From contig NC_052349.1 of assembly GCF_009727055.1 (NCBI RefSeq), positions 95,553,223-95,617,222 of the forward strand: DNA of 64,000 nucleotides, given 5' to 3'. Positions 33,708 to 44,385 of the stretch are shown piece by piece. Under the pieces are notes generated by a model that worked only from the letters and a program-made list of their open reading frames with translations, searched no databases and was not told the origin of the DNA. The DNA is from Benincasa hispida. Lineage: Eukaryota; Streptophyta; Magnoliopsida; Cucurbitales; Cucurbitaceae. A program made the translations under genes and the position numbers. Position 1 is the stretch's first letter; the number at the start of each line of letters is the position of its first letter.

Positions 33708-34500
33708 AGATATAGTAACCATGAAAACAACATATATTAATTTAATAAGGAGACCTGAACATACTGTGATAGGAAGACCTGATTGTAATGCGTTTTCTAC
33801 TTTTAATAGGAAGAAATCGTTTTTATTGCCTCAAGAAGTTCAACATGGATGGTTTTTTTGTCTTGCGTGATTGATCTTTATTTGTACATACAATTGCTTG
33901 ATCATTGCCATTCATTTTACAATTGCTTTAGCTTTTACTTCCACTCAAACCACAAGGATTTTTTTTTTCGTACATACAAAACTTATTCTCTTTGGGAGTT
34001 GCCTATATTAGAAAACTTCTGCAATAGTTTTCAACATCATGACCAAGTTTTTTAGTAATGGAATCTAGGACTGTTCTTTCTTGAAAAACTAATCCATTTG
34101 GCTTTTTCTTTTTCTTTTTTTCCTTAATTATCACGTAATCTCTCTTTTAAAAACTAATCCATCAATATAATTGTTTTCTTTTAAAATAGTTAATGACAAA
34201 ATATTATTTTGTGGATGGAAAACTAAAATTTGTGCTATTATGGTTATTGGTAAATTGATGGAAAGTGATTGTGTATATCTTTTCGTATCTCTTGCTAATT
34301 GATTGTGGTTAATGAGATATTTCTCTTCTTTTTTTAACTGTGAGCGGTTTTTTGCTTTAAATATTGAAAACTGTTGAAGGTGAACACATATAGAAAACCT
34401 TGTAATCATTCTGATTAACTCTTTAAAAGTGATTTGACGTTGTTAGGATTTTTTTTTTTTTTTTTTTTTTTACTTGGAGAATATTTGAGAATGTGTGTTT
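33708..34500. other. AT-rich intergenic sequence with T23 run
   Basis: No conserved protein or element is recognised. A run of 23 T lies at 34449-34471. Short open frames are of the size expected by chance in AT-rich DNA. Confidence 0.45.
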
Positions 34501-35000
34501 CAATTAGGAAACATAAGTTACTTGAACGACTGTTGAGCATTACATCACATCTTACACAAGAGGACCATGTGAACGTAGATCGTCAAATGGTGCTAGGAGA
34601 TTGGAATGGAAAATCCAAGGAGAGGGTTCTTTTATGCATAAGACAAATTGTATTGTGTACTAATGTTGGTAGGTGGATCATGTTGAGTAGGCATGAAGCA
34701 CACTCAAGGCTAACATTAGGTTAGCCAAGATTTGTGTCCAAGATGTCAAGGCATGTGAATCGGCACATAGCAAGCTAACCAGAGGTTAGCTCATAGCCAA
34801 CTCTACTAGACAACCTTGCTAAGCAAGATGATGTCAGTGTCGCTATAGTTGTGGAAGCAAATCTAGTGAAGAACAAGTCTAGTTGGATTCTTGACACTGA
34901 AGCCTTGAGCCACTTTTGTTCAAATCGAGACTTGTTCCATGAGTTCCAAGATTTTGCCAACAAAACAGGCATGTTTATATGGGTAACTCTAGCATTGTAA
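34501..35000 (+). pseudogene. Co-6 protease remnant
   Basis: The plus frame reads SSWILDTEALSHFCSNRDLF near 34885-34945. The copia protease consensus is WILDTGAxxHFC, so Gly of the active site is Glu while Asp remains. VVEANLVKNK precedes it. No gag is seen upstream, only a short run near 34590. The protease would mature the polyprotein; this fragment cannot. A stop-rich region follows. Confidence 0.7.
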
Positions 35001-35199
35001 ACGTACTTTAAAAATGGAAGATTTTCCTAAAACTTACCTTTAAAAAAACTCATTCTTCAAATAATGTTTTGTTTGTGGCTTCATTACATAGGAATTTGGA
35101 ATTTGGTGTCTAGAAATCTATAGAAATGGGCTAGACTTAGATTCTTTTTGAAGTTGACAAGCTTATCATTACCAAAAATTATGACTTTGTTGGTAAAGG

Positions 35200-35950
35200 T
35201 ACTTAGCTAATGACCTTTTTGTTTTGAACACTATTCTTGTTTTGAATTTGATTAATGAAAGCACTTCTAATTCTCCTTATATTGTTAAATCTATTCATGT
35301 ATGGTATGATAGATTACGTCATATGAATGTTGCTCGATTGAAAACTTAAGGCATTATTAAATGTTATCAATGCATCTAAAATGCTTGAAATTGGTAAATG
35401 TTCCGTATGTGTATAGAAGCAAAGTTTACCCAGAAATCTTTTAAACCTATCACCATTAGATGTACATAATTGCTTGAATTAAACCTTAACAAAAAAATAC
35501 TTGAATTTTCATTCTAACTTGACTGATTTAAAAAACACTACTATTAGAGATGTAAAAATTACTATATCACTTTTATCGATGATTTTTCTAGATACACAAA
35601 AATTCATCTTTTAAAATCAAAGGATGAAGTAGGTCATATGTTTTTGAAATATAAATCAGAAGAAGAAATTAATTGGATAAAAAGATTAAAAGGTTAATAT
35701 TTGATAAAGATTGTGAATATAATGACATATCTCTCACATAGTTTTTTGAACTAAATGATATTATATATGAAATTACCACACCTTATTCTCCTCAACAAAA
35801 TGGTATATAGTTGAACATAAAAGTAAAATACTTAAAGAAAGGATGAATAAAACGCATTTATGTTCTAGGATTATTAGGGGGGAAGCTGTACACTCTACTT
35901 GTTTTATTCTTAACAAGATTCTTCACAAAAAGCTACATAAGATACTGTAC
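35200..35950 (+). pseudogene. Co-6 pre-integrase and integrase remnant
   Basis: Blocks in order: VWYDRLRHMNVARLKT (pre-integrase, family LWHxRLGHxN), then DFSRYTKIHLLKSKDEV with KYKSEEE (integrase core), then TTPYSPQQNGI, the stretch before the catalytic Glu. A stop replaces the codons where GVAERKNR would follow. Frames change several times. The identity is from these motifs and their order. Confidence 0.72.
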
Positions 35951-35955
35951 AAACT

Positions 35956-36753
35956 ATGAAAATTTTATTCACCTACCTCAACTACTTGAGAATGTGGGGG
36001 TGCTTAGCCAAAGTAATGTATCCAACATTCAAGAAACCTACGGTTGGATGTAAAACATTTGATTGTGCCTTTATTGGTTATGCTCATAATAGTGCTACAT
36101 ATAGATTTATGAATTTGACTACTAAATCAATTTGTCGATATAGAGATGTTAAATTCTTTAAACATATCTTTTTCATGATTGAGGTAGTTAAAGAGTCTAT
36201 TAATACTTCTTATAGTGATAAGATATCTGTTCTTTCACCATCTTCTATTAATAATTTGCATTTTAATAAATTTCATGCCATATTAGAAGGGTATTGTCAT
36301 GCAAACTGGGTAAGTGATAATGATGAAGTAAGTTCTACTGGTAGATATGTGTTCATATTAGGCGGGGGAGCTATTTCATGGAAGATTGCAACGCAAATGT
36401 ACACAGCAAGGTTCAACATGGAGTCTGAGTTTATAGCTCTCGATCTAGTAAAGCAAAATATTGAACGATTTGAAGTCTACTAGGAGATGTACCATTACAA
36501 GGGCATCGATATTCGTGTCATTGCCTATGGTTCACAAGTTGCCGTAGAAATTGCCAAGAACAATAAGTATAATGGCAAAACAAGGCACATACGTCTCAGA
36601 CATGGGACTTTGAAACAATTGTATGTGAGGTCTGAGAAGAACTTAGCAAATCCTCTCACCAAATGCCTAACAAGGAGAGATGTTCGAGGGTCCTCATTGT
36701 GCATGGGCATCAAACCCTTAAGATTTCATAGTCCTTTCTTTAGGTGTTCCTAG
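35956..36753 (+). pseudogene. Co-6 integrase tail fused to RNase H
   Basis: The first about 60 residues are the integrase C-terminus, [13 protein letters not shown] and [17 protein letters not shown]. At about residue 110 the frame passes directly into RNase [21 protein letters not shown], so the RT is deleted in frame, as in Co-1. RNase H acids are damaged: CHAN where the family has CDAN, and AYGSQVAVEIA where the family has [14 protein letters not shown] keeps its Glu. After a stop at 36482, 36487-36753 continues RNase H with NGKTRHIRLRHGTLKQL and NLANPLTKCLTRRDV. It is the end of the polyprotein and inactive. Confidence 0.85.
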
Positions 36754-36770
36754 TACGGACTTGATGGATA

Positions 36771-36873
36771 GTAGTAAAATCTTCATAGCTCAGTTTTTTA
36801 ATAGTTGTCTTTGAAAAATTTGATGAAGTTGGTCCTAGTACAAACTAGATGTAAAGTCTTCATAGCTCAGGGA
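36771..36873 (+). other. Short Co-6 3' flank with repeated TCTTCATAGCTCAG
   Basis: TAAAATCTTCATAGCTCAG and TAAAGTCTTCATAGCTCAG occur about 76 bp apart before the Gy-C LTR. It may hold the Co-6 polypurine or LTR start; I cannot place a boundary. Confidence 0.35.
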
Positions 36874-38328
36874 TGTGTTTTAAATATGCGATGGAGTAAG
36901 TGCTATGTGATGTCTTATTAACACATTGTTTTACGTAGTTAAACCCAAATATAAGTCCAACTAGAGTCCTGACGAGTTTATAGTCGAACTCAGGGATTTC
37001 GTTCTATATATATGATGGAAAATATTGTTTCGATCTTAATGCCAGTTGTTTACTAAATATGCGGCGATTTTTTATCCTATTTTATTGCTAAAATAAAGAG
37101 TGATGAATGCGGTGGAAATCACACTTGAGAGTGTGCGAGAAGTACAAGATTCGAATGAATGAAGGTAGGGTTGAGAAATATATCTGCTAACATTCTTAAG
37201 TAAAAGCATAAATCATGCGTTCATATAAACTACTCAAAAATTAAAACCCACACTTCTCAGTGTATTTGGCCACAATATCCTATCTCTAAGATGTATGTGA
37301 TGAGTATTTGATGCAAAAGATGTTTCTTTATTTCTAAATATGCTCTCTTCTTGTTTTATGAGGTTTAAGTCCTTGGTCTTTTCAAACCTAGATTTAATCT
37401 ACTTCGAATAATCTTTCAACTTATTCAAATAGTTTATAAAGCATATATAAAATAAGTTGAAGGCATGATTAAGTCTTAGTTCATGTTAGCAGCAATGTTT
37501 CTCAATCCATAAAGAAATTAGTTACTCATGGTAAAAGTTGAGGAGATGGATAAGAGATAAATTATAAATGCGTTCATATTGAGAAAAAGAAGTCTTTCGA
37601 TGTTTACATAATACAAATAACAATTGTAGAAGAAAAGAGATAGAGATAAAAAGTCAAGTCGTGGTATACAATTCCTTGCTCCCTCCGGCTCTGTGGACGA
37701 CTGCTTCACAAAGAGTGTGTTGAAGGTGAGGTTCCCTTTTTACTTCCAAAGAGGAATCCTAAGCTTTCGTTTAAGATTTCATGAGGGCTCGAAGGGGAAG
37801 TGTTTTTTAAGTAAGAATTTGGGCAGAGTTTTTCTCCAATGTCTTGGTTACTGTTGCATGGAAATATTATTGGGTATTTATAGGCATCAAGGAGCAACTT
37901 TTTCTTTTCTTACTAATGATTATGTTGATAAGATGCATTAAATTCCATATAGTGATGCACCGCCTATTCTGAATCAGAAGTTCTTTGGCTCTGTCGTGAC
38001 GTTTTCTTGTCAGCTACCAACTTGGTATCTAATTTTACTTCCATCGCCCATGTGTCATGTAATCCTTTATTGCATATGGCTACCAATTTGTTTAACTATC
38101 TGATTCCAATGTTGGATTGGAGAACTTTTTGCGATTGCATAAGTAAATTTCCTGCACCCAAAAAGCATGATTTTTATAACTTTCGTAGATAAAGAGACTT
38201 TGTGCGTGTGTGATCGCATGATATAATTATTTTTATGAATTCCTTATCAAATTGTCGCATTTTTAAGGCTTTTTTTCTATTTTTTTAGATAAAATAGGTA
38301 AAACAACTTGTATTTCTACAAGTTATCA
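36874..38328 (-). mobile_element. Gy-C 3' LTR
   Basis: On the minus strand it starts TGATAACTTG at 38328, right after the polypurine tract, and ends near 36874 (…AACACATC/CA). It is 1455 bp. It aligns with the truncated 5' LTR at 58876-60042 in the same orientation. A TATA box lies at 37872-37884 and a U5 stem at 36960-36984 (ACTATA/TCTAGT, one mismatch). The 5' bases outside are AGGGA, but the partner flank is lost. Confidence 0.85.
37872..37884 (-). promoter_or_regulatory. TATA box in Gy-C 3' LTR
   Basis: Minus strand CCTATAAATACCC. The 5' LTR copy has ATATAAATACCC near 59887. Confidence 0.65.
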
Positions 38329-38342
38329 CACCCCCAAATTTA
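38329..38342 (-). other. Polypurine tract of Gy-C
   Basis: Minus strand AAATTTGGGGGTG abuts TGATAACTTG, identical in wording to the Gy-B tract at 1837-1849. Confidence 0.78.
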
Positions 38343-38667
38343 AAACAATGTTTGTTCTCAGGCATATATTTAGAGTCCTAATGTATCTTGAACATTTTGA
38401 CGCATTGCCTCAACCTCTAAGAGTGCCTCCAGCTCTAGATTTGCTAGACCAATGATTTCCTTAGTTTTATTCTTCTACCTAAGAAAATATTTTCAACCTT
38501 TAGAGGGCAAGCTTATTCTTCAAAAATCCCTTACTCATTTCCAAAGCTATCTTATATTTTGTTTTCATGAGTGGGCTTTTGGTTTTAAATTTTAGAAAAA
38601 AAAAATCTCCTTGATGCACTTACTTAGGTTTGATCATGTGATGATCCAAGCATCTCACTTTCATTTT

Positions 38668-38712
38668 GACTTACCCCAACAAGTGCCATGCGGACATCCA
38701 ACTACGAGTAAG
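38668..38712 (-). repeat. 45-bp duplicated motif, Gy-C copy a
   Basis: Plus-strand words CATGCGGACATCCAACTACG and GAGTAAG match 2321-2365 of Gy-B closely. Confidence 0.7.
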
Positions 38713-38813
38713 GTACTCTTTTCAGACTAAACTCATGCCTTTAAGTTTTGAACATGGCAACAGAGTTGCGATCAATTATTTCTTATGTTGATCACGATTC
38801 TCACCTTCATTTC

Positions 38814-38857
38814 AGCTTGCCCCCATGGATGTCATGCGATCATCTAACTACGAGAAG
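38814..38857 (-). repeat. 45-bp duplicated motif, Gy-C copy b
   Basis: AGCTTGCCCCCATGGATGTC then CTAACTACGAG. It lies 146 bp from copy a, close to the 137-bp spacing in Gy-B. Confidence 0.7.
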
Positions 38858-39400
38858 GTTCCGATCTCAACGCCATTTCTTTTTGGATAACAAGGAGATT
38901 TCAAGAGATTTTAAAAAAAAACTTGATTTTATACACATTTAGCTCAAACATCCCCCTCCCTTCCCATATTTAGAGGTCAGCAAGGTCCTCATTGCTGAAA
39001 ATTCAATTATGTGATGACTTCAGAAAGATATCGCAAAAGAGGTTTGAGACAAAGCTTGCGCGCATACTAATTTAAAGAAATGTTTCCTAAGGCAAAGTCC
39101 TAAAGCTTAGTACTAACACTAGTCATGCTAATCATTGCATTGGTAACATAGTATCATCATTGAGGTCATTGCCGAATGCAACAAAATACAGAAGTCTATT
39201 ATTGATCAAGAAAGATATGCAATAGACAAACTAAAAGGAAAGGCAAAGAAAAGTTGGCGCTTAAGATGGAATTCATAGATTAATTATAAAATTTTGCGAT
39301 GACAAATAGAAACATTAAAAAAAATTGAAAAGTAAACGCCCCAATTTTAAATTTTCTCCCCAATCATTGTTATCTTGCTCTAGGTGTGTGTTTTCTTCTA

Positions 39401-41813
39401 GGAATTATAAAGAAGTTTGGTGATGCTAGGGAATGGCTAGTCCAACCATGAGGTGAGCCACGAAGTCTTGAAAAAACTGAATCATGAAGTGAAACTGCTG
39501 CCTTTTCTTTTGCTGGGGAATGAAGCTTCTGGTGACGGTCTGTGTTGAACTTCTTAAACTTGTCGTTGGAAAAATTCTCTTAACTCATTCTGTTGCATAA
39601 CGAGTTCTTGTTGTCATCGCATCAAGTTACTCATCTAAGATGCGATCATGTTCTGTTTCCACGACAATTCATCAAAACCTACTAAGATAGGCTCAAAGAG
39701 GTCATCATGAAGGAACTTGTAACATTCGTGCACTTCTGGGTCTTCTTCTTCAGATGCATTAAGGTTATGGCATTGGCCTCTTTCGTCAACTTGGTGTCCA
39801 CTGGTGTCACCAATGCCTGATCCTCCACCTACTTCAAGTGTAGGAGTTGGTAAGCTTGGGTTATTAGCAATGGGAATTGTTGATTGGACGTTTGGTAATT
39901 GTGTTGGTAATTGTGTTGCAGCGTTTGGATTTAGGGAAGAGTGATGTTGGTGATTGTGTTGCGGTGGGAAAAATGGGGAGAGGGGGCTCTTCAAAGGATG
40001 GAGAATTCTCAAGCAATGGAGTGCACTTATTTAACTCAACGCCTAATCTCGGGGACTCCCTATATAATGATGAAAAGGGTTCATCAAATTTGTCTAGATG
40101 TGGGGGAGAATCTGCCCTAGGCTTAAGCAAGGAGGTTTGGCTTCAACGGGAGGGAGGCTTCTCAACTTGGAATGTTGTGATCACCTTTTCATCAACGCTT
40201 GACGAAATGACCATTTTTCGCTTTTTATGCTAAGTAGGCTCTAAAGGAGATTTGGCTTGTTAAGGTCACTTCTTTGGCGGGTTCTCAGCTTCCTGCACTA
40301 GTAATCTCATGAGATGATGGAGAGACTAACTTGGAAGTGTTCCTTTCACTTCCACATCCTCTTCTTCTTTACACCACCCTTGCGTTGTGCACAACCTTCT
40401 AATTAGTGATAGAAAGAATAGGTGCCCCCTTAGCTTCGAGCATGAAGTCCATATCTGCCCTATGATAATGCAACTAACTTTGATTGGAATCAGTCGTATC
40501 ATGCAGTAGATAGAAATCACGCGATCCCTTGAAACTGAGTGGTCATGCGTCATAGGGAGTAACTTCCTCTTTATGAAGTAGAGCGTCATATTTGCCTCAG
40601 GCGTCAGGTTGTGTGGTGATAGAGTCTTCACTTCCTTAGCAGATGTTGACCATTTAGTCCCTAGTTGGGCGAACACTTTCAATGCATCCTTCTATTCTTC
40701 AGTAATTGGCTCTTTGATGATTCTATTTCCCTCAACTTTAAGGATGACTTCCAAATTATATATGTCATTGATTTTTCTATGCAAAACCGACTATTGCATT
40801 GCCAACATCTGCTATATATCTATCTAAATGTGGCATCCCATCACAAAATGCACGAACCACTGCTAGCTTGACCGTTTTGGCTCTCTCAAAAAAATCTCTC
40901 CACTTTATCACATCTACCATGACTGATGAAGGTGGGCAGTGGTGCATTCTCTAGGAAAATCCCATCTCAAGAAAGATTGGTGGTCTCTTCTTTGGTACTC
41001 TATCCTCATCGACCATGGACGTTTTTCCCTTTTCTTCCTTCTTCGACGCCACTTTTCTCGGTGCCGCTTCCTTCTTCGTGGCTTTTGCCACTTCCTTCAC
41101 CAGCTACTACTTCTAGCCACTACTTTTTTTCTCTTGTTCTTCCTCCCTCAAAATCCTTTTTCCTTCTTGAATTTTCTTCATATTACGCTTGATGGGTAGA
41201 GCTTCTCCCTCAGACTCTCTTTTCCTCATTGCTTTCTTCCATCCATTCTTTTTCAAACTCTAGTACGGCATGCTCCGTACTATCCATCGACTTATTTGAT
41301 CTTGCATGCGATGAGGCCCCAACTCCTTTAATATCCTCATCTCGTAGTTCATGATAAAGTTCCATCGCGACGATGAGGATTTTGGCTTCCTTTCTCAGCT
41401 CTTAGAAGCTCTCATTAACCTTCTTGGCCTTAGTGACCAATTTTTCAGCCAATCATTCAGCAGAGGATGTGGGTAGGACTATTACTTCTTCCTCACTTCT
41501 TCTTTAGAAGATAAATGCATTAAGCCTCCACCTTTTCATCTCCTTATTTCTTCACCTTCTTTTGCTTGAACGCGAAGAACATCTTTCCAAGGGGCCCTTC
41601 CTTAACGCTTATTGGGCTTGGCACATTAGATGCTAGCACCTCAGTGCCACTTGCTGTAGGCCCAAAACCATGCAGTGAGAGTTCATACTCAACCCCCGCC
41701 TTGCTGGGTAGGTTGATGATGCCTTCATCCTTGAGGGACTCGAGTGGCTTCAAATTTTTTAGAATCTCTCCGTATACCTCTCGCTCGTCCCTTCGCCTTG
41801 CTTCGCTGGCATA
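39401..41813 (-). pseudogene. Gy-C env-like / plant transposon-protein ORF after pol
   Basis: This lies between integrase and 3' LTR, where Athila elements carry an extra ORF often called env-like. The strongest evidence is 40326-40682, with LGTKWSTSAKEVKTLSPHNL, LYFIKRKLLPMTHDHSVSRD and LRGHLFFLSLIRRLC, matching the plant transposon-protein domain I know from Athila ORFs (family wording KxRLLPTTHxxxVSRDR). A Met at 41813 (MPAKQGEGTSERYTER) is the likely original start. 41544-41753 and 39635-40012 give further stretches, the latter Pro/Asn-rich then Glu-rich, without a known domain. No signal peptide or membrane span is evident. Stops and frameshifts are frequent. Its role is unknown even in intact elements. 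Confidence 0.7.
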
Positions 41814-41855
41814 AGACGTCCGTGGTAAAACGCACTCTTATGGGGATGACGAATT
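41814..41855 (-). other. Gy-C sequence next to Gy-B insertion
   Basis: Forty-two bases between the env-like start and the Gy-B LTR. GAATT (41851-41855) would be the left target duplication, but the right end of Gy-B is deleted, so it cannot be checked. Confidence 0.5.
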
Positions 41856-42368
41856 TGATAATGATAGCAGGCAAAAATGCACGTTATCACAGTGCTAAGT
41901 TCATAAACAATGTTGGATTGCGTTGATGAAATATGTTAATTTGCGTCCATTAAGCATCGATTTCATAGTATTGTGGTCGCATGAGTTCAACGCATTAGAA
42001 CAGTTGATTTTTGTATTTTTGTGCAGAATATGCGTTGATGAAATGCAAGAATTGCTATCATAGGAATTCATTGGTCGAACGCAACTTCACCACAAGGCTT
42101 TGCGATGATTTTGTTCGCAGACATTCGCCCGAGAAGGATCGCCGTAACTTGGTCAGCGCAACATGGTGGGCGCATCTGGGTGAAAGGCTAATCAATCGCG
42201 ATGGGACAGAAAGCTGATGACAGTCGAATCCGAATTAAGTTCACACCCGATAACGATCACAAAATATATTCAGCTTCTCGGTAACAATTATTCGATGCAT
42301 CGGTCAGGAATTAAAGTCGTCCCATCTGTACAACCATGAGAGAGAAGCCGCCTTTCACCATGGATGCT

Positions 42369-42379
42369 CTATAAATACC
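42369..42379 (+). promoter_or_regulatory. TATA box in Gy-B LTR
   Basis: CTATAAATACC, in the same relative place as in Gy-A and Gy-C. Confidence 0.65.
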
Positions 42380-43387
42380 AAGGGCATTATTCAAAAAAGG
42401 GGTTGACGAGTTAACCAGTTCACGAGTTCAGCTATTCTTTGTTCCACAAGTTCACAGTTTTCTTTCATTTTAAGGTGGAGCAAGAGAAGAGTGGTGATGT
42501 CGGAGATCGCTCAGGGCAACTCGAGAGAGAACTTTGGGGCAAAGATTATCTTTTGAGCATGAGTAGAAATTAGTGTAAAAGCCTGGGCAGTAAGACATTG
42601 CTTCCAGGCCCTTTATTCTATACTTGCATTGTTATTTTGTACTTCATCTTCATATTTATACAATGGAAGTTCTATTTCTACCTGTTCACTCTCTTAACAC
42701 GCATGAGTAGCTAAACTAGTCGAATGGGTTGAGGAAAACTAAGCTAACATGACCTAGGAAGTTCATTGCTTGTGTTTGTCTTGTTTTATGTTGTGACAAA
42801 TACGCTTTAGAGCTACTCGAGAGAGAGTCTAAAGAAAGAACCTAATGACTCGAGAGAGCTAGGTTCGAATCTTGACTTGAGAGAGCAAGATTAGAACTGC
42901 ATAAATAAGAGATAGGGATTTAGAGGTAAGCTCTGTTTGTCAACCTGCATCGCATGCATCCTAGAGATGGGAATGATATTATGTGGTTGCCTTATTTGTG
43001 TGTGTGTCATTTCGTCATCGCATAAATAAGAATAGAGGCTTATGTGTAGGTCCTATAGACTTAGCGCATATATCGAATGTGTTCTAACCTTAGAAGCTGT
43101 GGCATTCATACCGAGAGGTGGTTTACTGTTGTATGCATATTGCATGATCGCATAGCATGAACGCATCCTAGGAAGTGTTAGCTGAAACTTTTCTCAACCC
43201 GTTCACCGCATACTCATCGCATCTTCCGTTTACCAACTCTTTTCAAACTCTGTCGCATTTATTTATTTATTTATTTTTCATCAACGCAAACAACAAACCC
43301 AACAATTTATTTATTTATTCGGTTACTGCAAAAGTTATTCTTAAAAATTACCAACGCAATCTCTTTTCAAAAGTTCCTATGTTCGAC

Positions 43388-43431
43388 CCTGGACTTACCA
43401 GGAAACTCAGAGGAATTTACACTTGGATTCC
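43388..43431 (+). other. U5 stem-loop pair, Gy-B
   Basis: CCTGG-ACTTA-CCAGG follows GTTCGAC, then GGAAT-TTACACTTGG-ATTCC. The arms pair perfectly; the Gy-A and Gy-C arms at this place have other sequences but also pair. Confidence 0.55.
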
Positions 43432-43515
43432 ACTAGGGAAACTTGAGTGCACAATGTAATTTCATCAATGTATATCATCCATATTTCCACTTCATAAAAT
43501 CAAGCATCAAGTTTT

Positions 43516-43533
43516 TGGCGCCGTTGTCGGGGA
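43516..43533 (+). other. Primer-binding site, tRNA-Asp type
   Basis: TGGCGCCGTTGTCGGGGA lies six bases after the LTR. It complements the 3' end of plant tRNA-Asp as I know it (…CCCCGGCAACGGCGCCA), with one difference. This site is usual for Athila-like elements. Confidence 0.85.
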
Positions 43534-43573
43534 CTTCGACAAAATAGAGTGATAACGGTAATTTTTCTGATTT

Positions 43574-44385
43574 CTTTGCAGACTCTTAATCTCTGGCGAA
43601 TTACGACCCGGAGATTGAGAGGACATTTAGAAGGAGATTGAGAGACCGCCAACAGCAACCATAATTCGATAAAGAAGAAATGGTGGAGCAGCTTGGAAAT
43701 GGAGCACCAAATGATAACAATGTCATGGCGAATCTAATCCTGTTGGCAAACGATCGCAATAGACCCATCAGGGACTATGCATCGCCAAACCTCTATGATT
43801 TCTCTCTGGGAATCATGAGGCCTGCCCTCAACGGAAGGCGTGGCGAGGACCTGCACGCCCACCTCCGAAGCTTTATTAAAATCTGCAATACTTTTTTGTT
43901 CCGAAATATCTCTACCGAAGAAGTTCGACTAACTCTATTTCCATTTTCTTTGTGTGATAAGGCAAGAAAATGGGCATATTCTCTCGAACCGGGAAAGATC
44001 ACTTCGTGGGAACAAGTGGTGGACAAGTTTATAAAGAAGTATTTTCCACCAACTGAGAACGCTAGGAGAAGGAAATTAATAATAAATTTTGAACAAGAAG
44101 ATGATGAATCGCTCAGCGATGCTTGAGCAAGGTTTAAGCGGCTGGTAAGAGACTGTCCACATAATGGCTTACCAGATTGCCTGCAAATGGAGATTTTCTA
44201 CCAATGATTGAATCCCTCTTCGCAGACCACTGCCAATGCGACAGCCGCTGGTAGTCTACTCGACAAAACATATAAGGAGGCAAAGTATACTTGATCGAAT
44301 TTCCAAAAATCTCGAGGATTGGAGGGAAAGCGATCAGAGATTAAGAATCAAAGAAAATGGCGCAAACTGGGGTCATCGCATCCCT
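43574..44385 (+). pseudogene. Gy-B gag, truncated
   Basis: The frame starts with DPEIERTFRRRLRDR, the usual Athila-like gag opening, then after a stop an open stretch of 148 residues (43680-44126) with NRPIRDYASPNLYDFSLGI, LTLFPFSLCDKARKWAYSL and KFIKKYFPPTENARRRK, the capsid domain. Remnants continue to about 44340 (a SLLDKTYKEAK-like block in another frame). The element ends at about 44385 against minus-strand Gy-C integrase. Gag would form the particle; with protease, pol and 3' LTR gone this copy is dead. Confidence 0.88.

Larger units (their letters stand above)
38343..39400 (-). mobile_element. Gy-C 3' non-coding region
   Basis: It aligns with 1850-3229 of Gy-B. It carries the 45-bp motif twice. 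A degenerate polypurine-like tract is near 38950 (CCCCCTCCCTTCCCATATTTAG). No protein is seen. Confidence 0.65.
41856..43509 (+). mobile_element. Gy-B 5' LTR
   Basis: It opens TGATAATGATAGC and closes AAGCATCA six bases before the primer site, 1654 bp with TG...CA ends. It has a TATA box, and the U5 stems CCTGG/CCAGG (43388-43402) and GGAAT/ATTCC (43412-43431). It matches the minus-strand solo LTR at 5093-6711. Confidence 0.9.

Noticed and set aside
34449..34471. T23 run as a possible SINE or LINE tail
   Set aside because: No flanking duplication, polymerase III boxes or LINE coding sequence are seen next to it.
40926..41199. Plus-strand frames rich in Phe, Leu and Ser resembling membrane segments
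   Set aside because: They are antisense of a Lys/Arg/Glu-rich part of the env-like ORF and overlap each other in two frames.
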